The translations under genes were made by a program, and so were the position numbers. Source: Lineolata rhizophorae (taxonomy: Eukaryota > Ascomycota > Dothideomycetes > Lineolatales > Lineolataceae). Taken from it: a DNA stretch of 64,000 nucleotides. Location of the stretch: positions 1,064,666-1,128,665 of the forward strand of contig MU001676.1 in NCBI GenBank assembly GCA_010093515.1, read 5' to 3'. This document shows positions 51,843 to 62,632 of the stretch, one piece after another. Positions within the stretch are counted from its first letter, which is position 1. Each line of letters begins with the position of its first letter. The notes beneath the pieces are model-generated. The model saw only the letters and a list, made by a program, of their open reading frames with translations, was not told the origin of the DNA and searched no databases.

Positions 51843-52340
51843 CTACGAAGAGGCAGAACGCGTGTGAGTCTGGCATGGCGGCTGAGTTTGCTTCTCCGGC
51901 TGGGAGACTGAGCGGCGATGCATCTGTTGGTCGTGGCTAGACGATATGCCCTCCGTCACCAACTCCGCCGCCTGTTGAGAAGACGTAACTGCCTGGCTCT
52001 CCACCGAGCAGACATGGGAGGAAGGGCGCTCACTCTGCTTGCCATGCTCCGAAGACGACCGCTGGCGAGTCTCTTCGGTTTGTTGGGAGAGCCAGTATTG
52101 GGTGTAACTTTCCCTCTCCCAGGATGTACTCTGGTTCTGCTCGTGTTCCGAGGTTGCCTGCTGCTGTTCCTCCTCGTTCTGCTCAGACGACAGCCTTACT
52201 CGCCTCCTGTGCGGAAGAGTGTCGGCGCTACCCCGTCGCACGACGATGCGGCCATTCTTCATGGATACGGACATGTATGTCCGAGGGGGTTGACCATTGC
52301 CTTGGCGGTAGCAGGCATCTTCGTCAAGCGGAAGGGCCAT
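51843..52340 (-). CDS. Small Gln/Ser/Glu-rich hypothetical protein, 165 aa
   Basis: The ATG at 52340 opens MALPLDEDACYRQGNGQPPR, followed by SVSMKNGRIVVRRGSADTLP and then a long Ser/Gln/Glu/Thr-rich tail (EQNEEEQQQ, SQQTEETRQRSSSEH, SQQAAELVTEG). I do not recognise it; the tail looks disordered. A plausible 5' UTR intron lies just upstream on the same strand: GTAAGG donor near 52,447, CTAAC branch, GCTAG acceptor near 52,365. That supports a transcribed gene. It may be a lineage-specific protein. Confidence is limited because low-complexity ORFs also arise by chance. Confidence 0.42.
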   Translation of the reverse strand: MALPLDEDACYRQGNGQPPRTYMSVSMKNGRIVVRRGSADTLPHRRRVRLSSEQNEEEQQQATSEHEQNQSTSWERESYTQYWLSQQTEETRQRSSSEHGKQSERPSSHVCSVESQAVTSSQQAAELVTEGISSSHDQQMHRRSVSQPEKQTQPPCQTHTRSASS

Positions 52341-53466
52341 TTTTGCAAGTGCGGATAGTAGAACCCTAGCAAAACGGTTAGGAATTAAAGGTGGCTCTTC
52401 GCGTGGATAGAAGCTAGCAATGACAGTTTGAGAAGAGTTGACCTTACTTCGCAAGCAGAGTGGCAATGGAGCTACCACTTGAGAACAGATCCGTTTAAAT
52501 ATGATGGTTGAGGCCTATTTGTTGCTATATATTGCGTTTGGCCCTATGAACATCGCCCAAGAACAATTATCTTTGTTTGACATTTAGGTGGGTGCGGATC
52601 GCGAAGTGTTTTGCTCCGTCAGTGTAGCCATATCACGAAACTGCGATGCATGCAACACTAACATTTCGCGTACTATGAATTTGAAGGCGTTTAAGATACT
52701 GTACTGTACTTACTAGGCTTTTAGAAGGAGATAGAGACGGGGCCGGGTTGAGGTGTATGGGGTAGGGTGTTTGCTCGCGCGTACGCCGTGGTTTGTATGA
52801 AAACAAACGAACAAGCAAACAAATAAGGAATCTTCTGCAACAACGCAGTCCCGCAACCGCTCGCTAGGTACAGAGAGCACAATTTGCTCTAGACCCCACG
52901 ATGTCTATGCTTGAAATATAGGTCTTCCGCGTAGACAGCCTGACAAGCTGAATGGTCGTGTCAGCTTCGGCGAACGGTAGGGCCCTAGTAACCTACCTTA
53001 AGCCTCCCGCAGATTTGAACTTGATCGCTTAAGCAAAACTTGGTATATCTTTTTGAGATAATATATTTCTCTTCTGGGCTTTTAGAGTAGTTGCTAGATA
53101 TTTAAATCTTATACACGTCTCTCTACACCTCATGAAATAGATGCAATGTGTAATGAGTTGCATTGTTCACGCATTTGCTTGGACCGTTGACTTGTACGTT
53201 GTCGAACTTAGTTCTTGAAGCTCGAAGGATGGCGTTTATCTGATAGATGGTCTTGCCTGCGCCAGCTTTACAAGCCTTAGCACAATAGAAAATTGTAGCC
53301 AGTCTTGATCTCAGGAGCAGTTTTCTCTCCTGAATTGGATCTGCCGTTATGTGGCCATGACTAGTACATACCCTACATCCCCGGCGGGTTCATAGGCAAC
53401 GCAAAGAGCTGCATAGCCGCCTCGTCAAGTCATGGCCCACTCTGCCGTATTTCTAACCTACAACGG
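52341..53466. other. Intergenic, AT-rich
   Basis: No gene recognised. It contains the upstream flank of the Q/S-rich ORF and then about 900 bases of AT-rich sequence up to the LTR. Confidence 0.4.
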
Positions 53467-53726
53467 TGTCACGGTCTGCCTTCTGGCGGGCGGAGTAAAT
53501 GGTGGAGATGCGAATCTCACTAGACGGTTGATTTCAGATCAGAGTCCGGTCGATGGGCGACCGGGGCCGGATTAAAGGGTCAATCACGATGTGTACTGTG
53601 GGCAGAATATGGATGAGTATGAATGAATTGTCTATCTAAGTTTTGGATCGAGGTTGGATCTTTATAAGATCCAACCTCAATCACGTGAACCTTCCATTCA
53701 TGGAAGGCGCCTTCCCAATCGTGTCA
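53467..53726. mobile_element. Probable solo LTR, 260 bp, with 5-bp target duplication
   Basis: The element begins TGTCACGG and ends GTGTCA (TG..CA), and is flanked on both sides by AACGG (53462-53466 and 53727-53731), a 5-base duplication as made by LTR-retrotransposon integrases. Inside are two perfect hairpins: 13-bp arms at 53650-53678 that enclose a TATAAG box, and 8-bp arms at 53690-53707. No internal retroelement coding sequence lies nearby, so it reads as a fossil left by LTR recombination. Copia versus gypsy type cannot be decided from this. The matching target duplication suggests it is not very old. Confidence 0.5.
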
Positions 53727-55154
53727 AACGGAACCCTTGAAGCACTAGTATAGTGGAGCAGAAGGCCCTGCTGTTCTTTTCTTTCAAAAAGTTTGACATG
53801 TGACTTCCACCAACTCCTTTGAATGTATTTAACTCTCCGCTTGGTTCACTTTTCACTTTACACTTACACAACACACCAACACCACTACCCTATTCACAAT
53901 CAAGTTGCCTTGCCACCAAAACAATTGACACACCCTCACTTTCACTCCTTCCTTTCAAATTTTAATTAGTAATTAGTTGCTGCTTCCCTAAACCGAGATA
54001 CGATGCTGTGAGAACGTGGCGACGTAATTACTTGATGTTCTTTTGTGCTATTTCCAGGTAAAGTGTTCTACCCTGCTACACTAGAGATGCCTTTTACAAT
54101 TAAGAATTTCGCCCAGCACACTACATTATATACTACTGTCCTAGGGACCCTAAGAGCGTTCGTGTAGATCATATTTGACAAGATGTAGATAGAGGTGTAG
54201 ATAAAAGCAATGTTGGAGAGTTAAGGCGTAACTATTAGATGTCAAGCACTCTTGTACTGTAGACGTCCGACTGCTTCAAACGCAATTTATTGGGCGATTT
54301 TCTTTCAAGCCCCAGTCCTCTGCCGTTGTTCTCTTACACGAGTAGTTGGTCTGGGTGATTCTAGTTTGAAGGAATAGCCTATGTCATAGCCTGTTTTATA
54401 GCATGCACAGCTCGTTTTGACACAAGACTGAACGTTAAGATGCGCAGGGCGCGCTACATATCCAGTTGGCCAAGATATATTTTCAAAGTATTTGACAAAG
54501 CTAGACGTATCGTCTATATTCGCGTAATAGGCTTTCTTCCCAAGACTTTTATACGTACGTGTGCTAGTCGTTGAAAAAATCCGAATTCATGTAGGACCAA
54601 GCATATGGGAAAGCATGCGAGGCTCCGGAAATAATCCGGGCCCAGGAAGTTATAGGCCAATTAAAAGCTGCCACGATTTTCGCCTAGACTTTCACGTAGT
54701 TCACGTAGTACAGACCAAAGTGCTTCGGCCGACTATTGGCCGACCTAGGCGCTGTTGCCTGATACTGATATAGTCGTCAAATTTATAAGTGAGCATAACG
54801 CCTTTGGTCGATGGATCTTGTTCTACATCCTGCTGGTGCTGGAATACTACCCTTTCTAGCTGATAATGTGCTATTTTACTGACACTGTATTCATCTTTTC
54901 CCGCTGCAAGAATGAAGACACACAGAGTAACAACAAGATTATACACCCTCTGTTCCAATCCCACTCCTCTAGGAACAGCTCGCCATTGCAAGGATGCTAT
55001 TCCTGCTCCACGAAAAAGAATGCCGAATGTCCTGTATGCAACAACGAACGCGCAGAACTTCAAGTGGTAGGTCTTCTCCTGCCGAAGCACATCTATATAT
55101 TTCTGATGTATTTAGGTTTACGCCACTTGACCGTTCTGGCGGGTTGACGAAACG
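53727..55154. other. Intergenic, AT-rich
   Basis: About 1.4 kb. The stretch 53,760-53,960 (a TATTTAA box, then CA/CT-rich) looks like a fungal promoter and leader, but no ORF follows. A minus-strand ORF at 54701-55090 is unassigned. Confidence 0.4.
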
Positions 55155-56041
55155 CTAGCTTCGTGTTTTTGAATGATGCCATGCTGCAAGAGCGAGAAGA
55201 GGGACGGCAATGAATGAGATAATAGAGAGCATACTGACGAAGCTGAATCCGTTGTGCGTCTTTGATTCCACTTGGAGAGACTTGACGTCAGCGACTACAT
55301 CATCTACGGATGAATATGTACCATGCCAACACTTTTCAATGACTTTGGCAACTGGAAGGCCTTCGACGTCCGGGAAGCGTTGGTCTTTGTAGTTTTGTTC
55401 AACTACCTATCGGGTTTATCGTGATACGGCCGATTTGTTGTCCAGATTTCATAGATAGTCGATCCTAGTGCGAATATCTCGGAAGTAATCAAAGCGTCTG
55501 AAATGCCTTGGTCATTTTCCTCCCAGCGTTGAGAGCGCAATTCGTAGCCAGCCAGGGGTGGCTTCCCATCAACGGAGGAGCCAGCGAAGTCACATAATTT
55601 GATGTCGTCGCCATCTAGAAGGGCATTGTGACAGCCAATGTCTCCTTGGATGACACCTTTCCGATGTACGTATGCGATACCTTCCGCAATTTGACGGGAC
55701 CACTTCAATGCTTGTTCATAAGGAACCCGCCGGCCTTGCCCACGAAGCTCCATCAGTCGTTTGCGAACCGCATCGCCCAGTCTTTCCAGAATGATTCCGC
55801 GGCGGACAGGGCCGATGTACCGGCAGATTCGAGGGTGGCTACCCAATCGTTCGTAGACAGACCGTTCGATGAGGAGATCTTTGAAATGAAAATCTGTCGT
55901 CCAGTCGTTGTAGGATACGGGGGCGAATTTCACAGCCCTCTCTTCGTCCAGAGCAAAGACTGCGCCACTAGTGCCGATGCCAATCCGTCGGAGCCCAGAA
56001 GCCGACAGAACGGGTAGGCTAGGGTCATCTTGGATCACCAT
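55155..56041 (-). pseudogene. Small protein-kinase-like gene with one frameshift
   Basis: From the ATG at 56041 (MVIQDDPSLPVLSASGLRRI) the frame is open to a TAG at 55403. It contains the glycine loop IGTSGAVF, AVKF (ATP lysine), ILERLG, the catalytic loop VIQGDIGCHNALL (HRD-type His replaced by Gln), DFAGSS in the DFG place, and ALGSTIYEIWTTNRPYHDK. Immediately past the stop another frame continues the C-lobe (VVEQNYKDQRFPDV, VIEKCWHGTYSSVDDVVADV). It ends with a hydrophobic helix (SMLSIISFIAVPLLALAAW) and a stop at 55155. A one-base loss near 55405 explains this; no splice site bridges it. It resembles the expanded short fungal kinase-like family. It could be a pseudogene, a strain-specific truncation or a sequence error. 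Confidence 0.7.
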
Positions 56042-56447
56042 CTGGGCGATATGGGAATCTGGCGACTTTTACGGAAACAAGGACGCCGACTGCGAAGTCA
56101 AACTTCCAAGACAAGAAGCAACACAGACTCTGCAGGTGAGAAGACTGTATATTTTGCTTTTAGGGCGAATAGACGATTGAGAGTGGCAATACCCACGCGA
56201 AGCGTCGAAGAGAGTATTCAAGGGATTCTACTGTCTTAGCTTAGGTAAGGACGCTAAGTCGGTACGGGTCGGCCCGCGGCTGGTATGTACATAGGGCCCG
56301 CAGAGGTCATACTACGCCACAAGCGTGCCACTAGGATGTCATGCCGCGTGATCCGAGCCTGGGCCGTTACCTGATTACGCAAGCATAGCCAAGAAATGAG
56401 TCGGTCTAGCAGGCAATTAGCGACAACTCTGCCTCGGCTTCACACCT
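56042..56447. promoter_or_regulatory. Divergent promoter gap (kinase-like / APH gene)
   Basis: About 400 bases between the two divergent starts. No specific element is recognised. Confidence 0.4.
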
Positions 56448-57517
56448 ATGTCCGGCCACAGCCAAACAAACAACGCTATCCCGGTGTATACTATTGATAC
56501 ATCAATCTCAGATTTCTTCACTTCTCATACCAAAGCAACTCAAGAAGAGTGTGACAAGCGAGCGGCATCTTTTCTTTCAGCCCCCGTTACGCCAGTTTCA
56601 ATTCAAGGCGCCTTCAGCTACACAGTTGTTGGAGGATCTCCGGTTAGACTTGTTCAATTCCGAACCTCAGAGTCAGACATTAACGTAGACTTCGTTCATC
56701 TTGCTCGCTCAATTCATGGTGGCGTTGTGGCTAGCACCGTTCATCATGGTTATATTGGACATTCTCAGCCTCTTTCTGTTTACGTCATTGAGAAGCTGCC
56801 AGGAATCACGTACATGGAATCGTGTCTTACGAATGGTGTAACCGCATCACTTTCTCCAGAACAGTCTCAGCGACAAAAAAACACCGTTGTGGATTTTGCA
56901 CGGTATTATGGATCCTTTATCACATCACACAACATACGCTAACTAACATCCTTCCTAGTTTCTTTGCTGCCTCCTGGAAAGCCCTACAGCCGATGGACGC
57001 TCGTTCGGTTCAGGACACGTTCACGAGCAAGCTCCAGTTGCTGGCCCAAAACCTGCCTTCCCGCTTTTCTAGTTCGGTGTACGAGCTTAACAACAAGCTT
57101 ACCCTGCTCTTCTCCGAAGGGTACCCCGCGGTCTTAACCCACGGCGACTTATGCGAAATGAACTTTCTTGTTGATTCAGAAACGGGTCACCTTACGGGTG
57201 TCATTGATTGGGCTGAAGCTGGAATCCTACCATTTGGATGTGCGTTATGGGGCTTGGAGAATATATTAGGATTCATGGACACACATGGGTGGCACTACTT
57301 TGATAGCTATCAGGTACTAGAGGATCTATTTTGGCAGACGTTTAAGGACGTTGTTGGCGAGCCTTTAGACGAAAAGTGGAGAGCAATCAATGTTGCAAGA
57401 AGGATCGGTATCTTATTTCGGTACGGTTTTCGCTGGGATAAAGTTTCACAGCAGAGGATCATAATCGAGGACGACCCGGGCATGAAGTACTTAGACGCCT
57501 TTATAATAGGACGTTAA
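56448..57517 (+). CDS. Aminoglycoside-phosphotransferase-fold (APH) protein, 337 aa, 2 exons
   Basis: Exons 56448..56902 and 56959..57517; the 56-base intron (GTATTA..CCTAG, branch CTAAC) is phase 2 and gives VVDFARFFAASWKAL. Kinase-like APH motifs are VYVIEKLPGITYMES (hinge), LTHGDLCEMNFLVD (catalytic HGD..N) and GVIDWAEAGILPFG (metal-binding Asp). Fungal APH-domain proteins are small-molecule or unknown-substrate phosphotransferases, and antibiotic resistance should not be inferred. All catalytic landmarks are intact. The gene is divergent from the kinase-like gene about 400 bases away, so the two could share regulation. GC content is moderate, lower than that of the core genes. Confidence 0.88.
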
Positions 57518-60500
57518 AGGCAATTCCTGCCGCTGTACATAGGTGGAATCAAGGCTCTTCACTCCCGAGCTCGGCTTGAGGACCACACCAAAAGGCACGC
57601 TTACCAGGCTGGCAGATGATGAATTTTGTGCCGTCGCCGCTCCCTCGAAGTAGCGAAACACAGCAGAAAATTCGAACGGTTCCTGCCTCGATATCCACGT
57701 GGATAAAAGTCTTCTAGCACTACGAGCGATCGAACACGATCGAATCCAGAACCTTCGAGCTGCAGGCCGTTCGCCCGCACGTTACCCACTTCGCTCGCCT
57801 TACGGCGGAAGTTCGCCACGCGACCCCGATGCCATACAACCTCAATACCTGTGCTGGAGAGATCAATTTATACCACCGTAATACTCATATTCTCCACCTG
57901 CTTGCGTAAAGCTGGCCAGCTCACTGGGCCGGGAGGAACAGCGTATACCCCCGCCTAGGAGCCGTTCCCTCTGCCGGATCGCATGAATGTCCTCGCTCAG
58001 CGAATGCTGGTTGCACCATCGATCCCTGCGGTGTTAGATCCTCCTCGCGACAGTTGGTGGCCGTCACTCAGCTGGTATAGTCCAATCAGACTCCATTGCC
58101 CTCCACCCATGCGAGTCTGCATGAAGCTACACCGCATCATCCAACCTACGAGGGTAAGATGCTGTCTGTAGTCATCGACACCGAGCACTGCGGGTCCTTT
58201 TGGTGACTCCCTGCATCATTTCGTCGCCACTTTAGGATCCTGCTGCCCGGGCTCGTCTGTATCGAATCTGTACCATGTGAGCTTCCCCCACTCATAGCGA
58301 TCCAATCCGGACTCGAAGCCTTCACAAAGGCATGCTCGCATGAACCCGAGTCACAGAACCAGCGAGGATCACGTCGGTTTGTGACACGCCAGCCGACGGC
58401 TCAGCCTCTTGGCTTCGCGGCTGCCCAGTCATTCCTTCCGGTCTGCTCATCCTTAGCTGAAGGCTGGGGCATACCTCGGTTTGGCGTGGCCCTGACGATG
58501 GAGGGTTGGCGGTATTAGGCCAATCCTCCATTAGATTGAGGCTGAGCTGGACCCGCTGCAGAATGCCTTCGCGTCGCATGATCTATTCGGTGAGGGCTTG
58601 GGGCATTTGATGATACTCCGCCTAACTGCGGCTTCACACGATCAGTCCCTAGATCTACCTGAGACCCTTTCCGTCCAATCGGTGATAGTGTCGCTCTTCC
58701 TAAAGTACCGGTATGAAACTTGAGGCGGCTTCCAAAGGCCCTACAATCAAGGCTGACCCAAGACCTGGTTCAAATGAGCACACTTGCCCCGAGCCCATCA
58801 TGGCTACGTTCGTATGACTCTTCTGTGGCTAGTCAGCAGTGGATCCAGTCTCCTCATAGAATCCTGCCGGTTATTTAATATGATAATATGGTTGTTATTA
58901 TCCAACCAAAGTGGATTTATCGGCGCTCCGAAGTAGTCCCAGTGGTTTGATCCTTTAGTCTTTTACGGTAGTTAGGCTCGTATTATTCCTATTCTATCGG
59001 GTATCCATTAAGCTAGCCCCTTCCTTGGTCTTTTATCAAAGCCAAACTTAATAAAAGGCTCTTTGCGAGTGTATTGTGGCAGAGCTATATCCGATTGTTC
59101 CGAGGATTCGTGGTATTGGAAGCATTGCCGTACCCGTAGATGGTCTTAAAGAAACAGGATGGAAACATAGTGGCGCCTGTAGGCGATTTTATTTGAAAGC
59201 GTTAGTAAGGAAAATATTGTACGGCTTTTATTGTGATGGTGTTTGGTGACGATACAACCTCTGGAGCTTTGGACGATGTTAGAACCCGTCAGCCACTAGT
59301 GGCTGAATAGATAGGCAGATGCCAGCCTTTGGCCGAGATATCGAAAGGCAAGTCTACCCGACTCTTTTAAGGTCGGGTAATAGACCCACGCCGGGAACTG
59401 GGCCTTCCGAGTCTGGGCGAGGGGCCAAAACCGGACCCTCCCTGTCGGACAAAGGCCCGAAACTGGGCTCCGGTGAGCGGCGCGGGGCCAAGCTCAGGCT
59501 GCTTCAGCCTCAACTCAGGATCCGCTCACCCCAACACAGCCACAGCTCAGGCTGGAGCAGGAGCAGCTCAGTTCCCTGAAAGGGAAAGGAAAGTGCCTGC
59601 GTGCGGATTGGGGTGTGGTAGTTCCTGTTATGGAAGTGTACCCTGCCCCTGGTTATCGTAGATGGGAGATCATGATGATGCGGATTCCTTTTTAATCCAT
59701 TGTATCACCTACCACTTGAGCAGGAATGTTCACTTCTAGGACATTTTGGGAGTAGAGAAAATACTCCGTAGAAGGTAATTAAACCGAAGGAAAACCAGGG
59801 AAACTCTTAGGGACTCTTCACTTGCAAACAGGTAATTGCCATAGCAAAATCAGGCGTACCAATGGTCTGATCGTTCTAATACAGATTATCATACATATCG
59901 CGGGGGGTCCTCTTAGGGGAGGTTTTACTTTGTCTAAACCGAATCTCGAAGCCTAAACGCACCATCACGACCGTGACCCAGCGTACCGCCGAAACTTTCA
60001 CCCTCCACCCTCCTGCCCACTCATATGTACCGTGGTCCACGCCTCATCAAGCCCCATCTTCCCCTCCATCCCATTTACCGACTCCCTCACCCCCTCACTC
60101 CCGCACTTCCCCGCCGCTAGCCTCCGACCCAAATCCTATCTCCCCTTGCCCATGAACCATGGAACCCAACCACGGCCCAACCACGGCTCGACCACGGCAC
60201 GCCCCACGTAGCTGAGCCCGCCGCGGAACCTCGCGGAAGACTTCCCCCCTTCCTAGCGCGCAGGCCAGAACCGTAAGGCCGGGACGCCTCCATCGCGAAC
60301 CGCGGGTCGCGCAAACGCTGTAAAAGGTCGGGAACCCAGGGCGCCGGCACGCACGACGATCTAGACCGGGCGTGCGACGGAACAGTGACAGCCGCAGCTG
60401 ACTAGAGGGGTGCGCGGCAGACCATGTGAAAGGGCGGATGGGGTCTGGACGGACCTCCGCGATTCGCGGCAGCAGCAGCAGCAGTTATGGCAGGCAAGTT

Positions 60501-61327
60501 TGGCGAGCAGACATTAACGGAGCAAAAGAGGCCTAGGGCCTCTAGTTTTTGAGATTGGTTGAGGTAAAGGTCGAAGATGTGCGAGAGCACGGAGAAAGGC
60601 TATGTAATTACAGAAGTGACTGGGCCTCCTACTTGACGCGAGGGGGCATGTAAATAGGTTGGGATGTGAAGAACTTTTGGGAAAACGCTTTTCAGTTAAG
60701 GGAACGCTGCCATGGGAGAGGGACCAGGGCATTGGCTCTGGGTCTAAGATCCGGCGGAATGACAGATTCGCAACTCCAAGATCGAGCTTGCCCCAGTGGC
60801 ATCCATATCCCGAAGTCAAATAGAAGCGGCAGCAAGAAAAGGTGCCTTCAACAAAGTTGAAAGAAAAATAGAAGAGAGAGAGAAAGATAATGCGCCCTAG
60901 TAAGGAAAAAGGTTCGGAACTCCAGAATGATGTATGCCGCCCTGAGGGAATAAAGATATTGACCATGGACATATATGTAAAAAAATGTCACTTCAAAAAT
61001 TTGTGAGGTGCGGAAAAAGGCACGCAACACACTCGAAAAAGGAAAAGAGAAGTCCTTCACGATAATGCAGTAGCATTTGATGCACCCTTCCCCTAGCGGC
61101 GTAAATAGAAAAAAGTCCCCATTTCAGAGAGGTCCGCAGTTCGCGTGATGCCTTTCTCGATCTCGCTCGAGCTGCTTTGAAAAAACGCCAGGACAGATTC
61201 CTCCTATGAGAAAAAGAGCCAACGAAATGCCCGCTTGAACGCACCAAAAGGAAAATGCGACTAGAACCTCGAAAACTTTTACACACATTCGCAGCCCCCG
61301 CCCTCTTCCTCCCCCTCTCCGCTCCAG
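57518..61327. other. 3.8-kb stretch without a supported gene
   Basis: Only short ORFs, none with features. A 10-12-base tandem (ACCACGGC units) occurs near 60,170-60,205. Composition alternates between AT-rich (58,850-59,280) and GC-rich (59,380-59,580; 60,100-60,450) patches. Confidence 0.4.
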
Positions 61328-62632
61328 TCACCGCCTCGCCGCCATTCTCATCCGCAGCGCCGGCGGAATCGACAACGGCAAATCGTCCTCCGCGTCAGAA
61401 TCGTCGTCGTCGCCCACCTCGAGCGGCGCATTCACAATGTCCACGACGCCCTTGTCCTTGCCGACGCCGCCGGCGCCAACGCCCATGCCGCCGACCCCAA
61501 CCGCTGGCTCCGGCCCAATCGATGCCGCGATGGTCGGCGTGCTCCCCGTTGACGAGCTCGTTGCTGTCTCCACGTTTACATTCCGCTCGCCATTACCACC
61601 GCCACCGCCACAACCACCACTACCATTACCACCCCCATTCACCGCTGCCTCGTCTCCAGCCCCGCCGTTGCTCCCCGGAGCCTTCGCCACCTTCGCCGCC
61701 TCCGCCGCACTAACCTCCCTCCTACTCAACGCCAACGCGTCCCCGAACTTCGCCGCCGCCTTGTCGATCTCATCCCGGCAGTCGCCGTCGCGCAGGAACT
61801 GGTGGGCTGCGCGCTCGCAGAAGCTCTGCGCCGACTCGAGGGCGGCGTCGGCGGCGTCGAATTTCTGGTCGAAGGTGGCCGCGGGGTCGGCGGCGGCGGC
61901 GCCGCCGTCGCGGCCGCGGGAGCCCGGGAGCGGGGACCTGCCGTTGGAGACGCCCCGCACGTTGATGCCGCGCCCGGCCCGCGTGCTCGTGAACATCATG
62001 CGCGTGGGCCGGTAGTGCAGCTTCGCCATGATGTCGTCGATGTCGCCGTCGTCGTCGCCGTCGCCGTCGCTGTTGCTATCCTCCCCGTCGCTCGGCGGCG
62101 CCGCCTTGGTTAGCGCCTCGACGCGCGCCGCCATGCGGCCCTTGCGCAGCAGGTTGCGTCCCGTGCCGATGTTGCGCACCAGCGTCTCAAACGCCTTCTC
62201 GACCTCGCTGTCGTAGTAGACGATGATCATGCTGCGGGTGCGGTACTTGGAGGGCCCGGAGAGGCGGCCGGAGAGCACAGAGGGCGTCTTGCGTTTGCGG
62301 TTCGCGAAGTGGTGGTAGTGGCCATACGGGGGCGTGGCGCATTCGTCGGGCGGGCTCTGAGGGCGGTGGTTGCCGCGGTGCGAATTTTGCTGGGGGTCTT
62401 CGCCGTCGATGAGCGCCGGCGTCGCCGAAGGAGCGTCCGCGGCACCGCTCTCGTCCTGCGGCCGCAGCGACTCCATGCTGCCCGTCTTCTGCTTCTGCTT
62501 CTGCACCGGCGCCGGTATCAGCGCGATCTCCTTCTGCTTCTCCTCCATCTTGCGCCGCACGTCCTCCAGGCTGGCGAGCCATGCCGGGATGTTGTCGACG
62601 AGGTAGTTGAAGCAATTCGTGCCGTCAGACAT
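61328..62632 (-). CDS. Conserved fungal protein of unknown function, 434 aa
   Basis: Single exon. The N-terminus is MSDGTNCFNYLVDNIPAWLA followed by a short coiled coil (LEDVRRKMEEKQKEIALI). The most conserved-looking block is residues 129-173 (KYRTRSMIIVYYDSEVEKAF then ETLVRNIGTGRNLLRKGRMA). A helical segment follows (FDAADAALESAQSFCERAAH then QFLRDGDCRDEID). The Gly/Asn-rich linker and an acidic patch (GDDDDSDAEDD) near the C-terminus look disordered. I recall similar architecture in other Sordariomycetes but no assigned function. There is no signal peptide or membrane segment; nuclear or cytosolic location is a guess from charge. Confidence 0.75.
   Translation of the reverse strand: MSDGTNCFNYLVDNIPAWLASLEDVRRKMEEKQKEIALIPAPVQKQKQKTGSMESLRPQDESGAADAPSATPALIDGEDPQQNSHRGNHRPQSPPDECATPPYGHYHHFANRKRKTPSVLSGRLSGPSKYRTRSMIIVYYDSEVEKAFETLVRNIGTGRNLLRKGRMAARVEALTKAAPPSDGEDSNSDGDGDDDGDIDDIMAKLHYRPTRMMFTSTRAGRGINVRGVSNGRSPLPGSRGRDGGAAAADPAATFDQKFDAADAALESAQSFCERAAHQFLRDGDCRDEIDKAAAKFGDALALSRREVSAAEAAKVAKAPGSNGGAGDEAAVNGGGNGSGGCGGGGGNGERNVNVETATSSSTGSTPTIAASIGPEPAVGVGGMGVGAGGVGKDKGVVDIVNAPLEVGDDDDSDAEDDLPLSIPPALRMRMAARR

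Noticed and set aside
54701-55090. 129-aa minus-strand ORF with HYQLERVVFQHQQDVEQDPS
   Set aside because: Reads somewhat like real protein, but I cannot place it in any family, it does not begin at a convincing ATG and nothing supports transcription. Could be a gene relic; left unannotated.
59310-59580. GC-rich patch with repeated GGGCC/CTGGG words
   Set aside because: No defined repeat unit or ends; treated as compositional.
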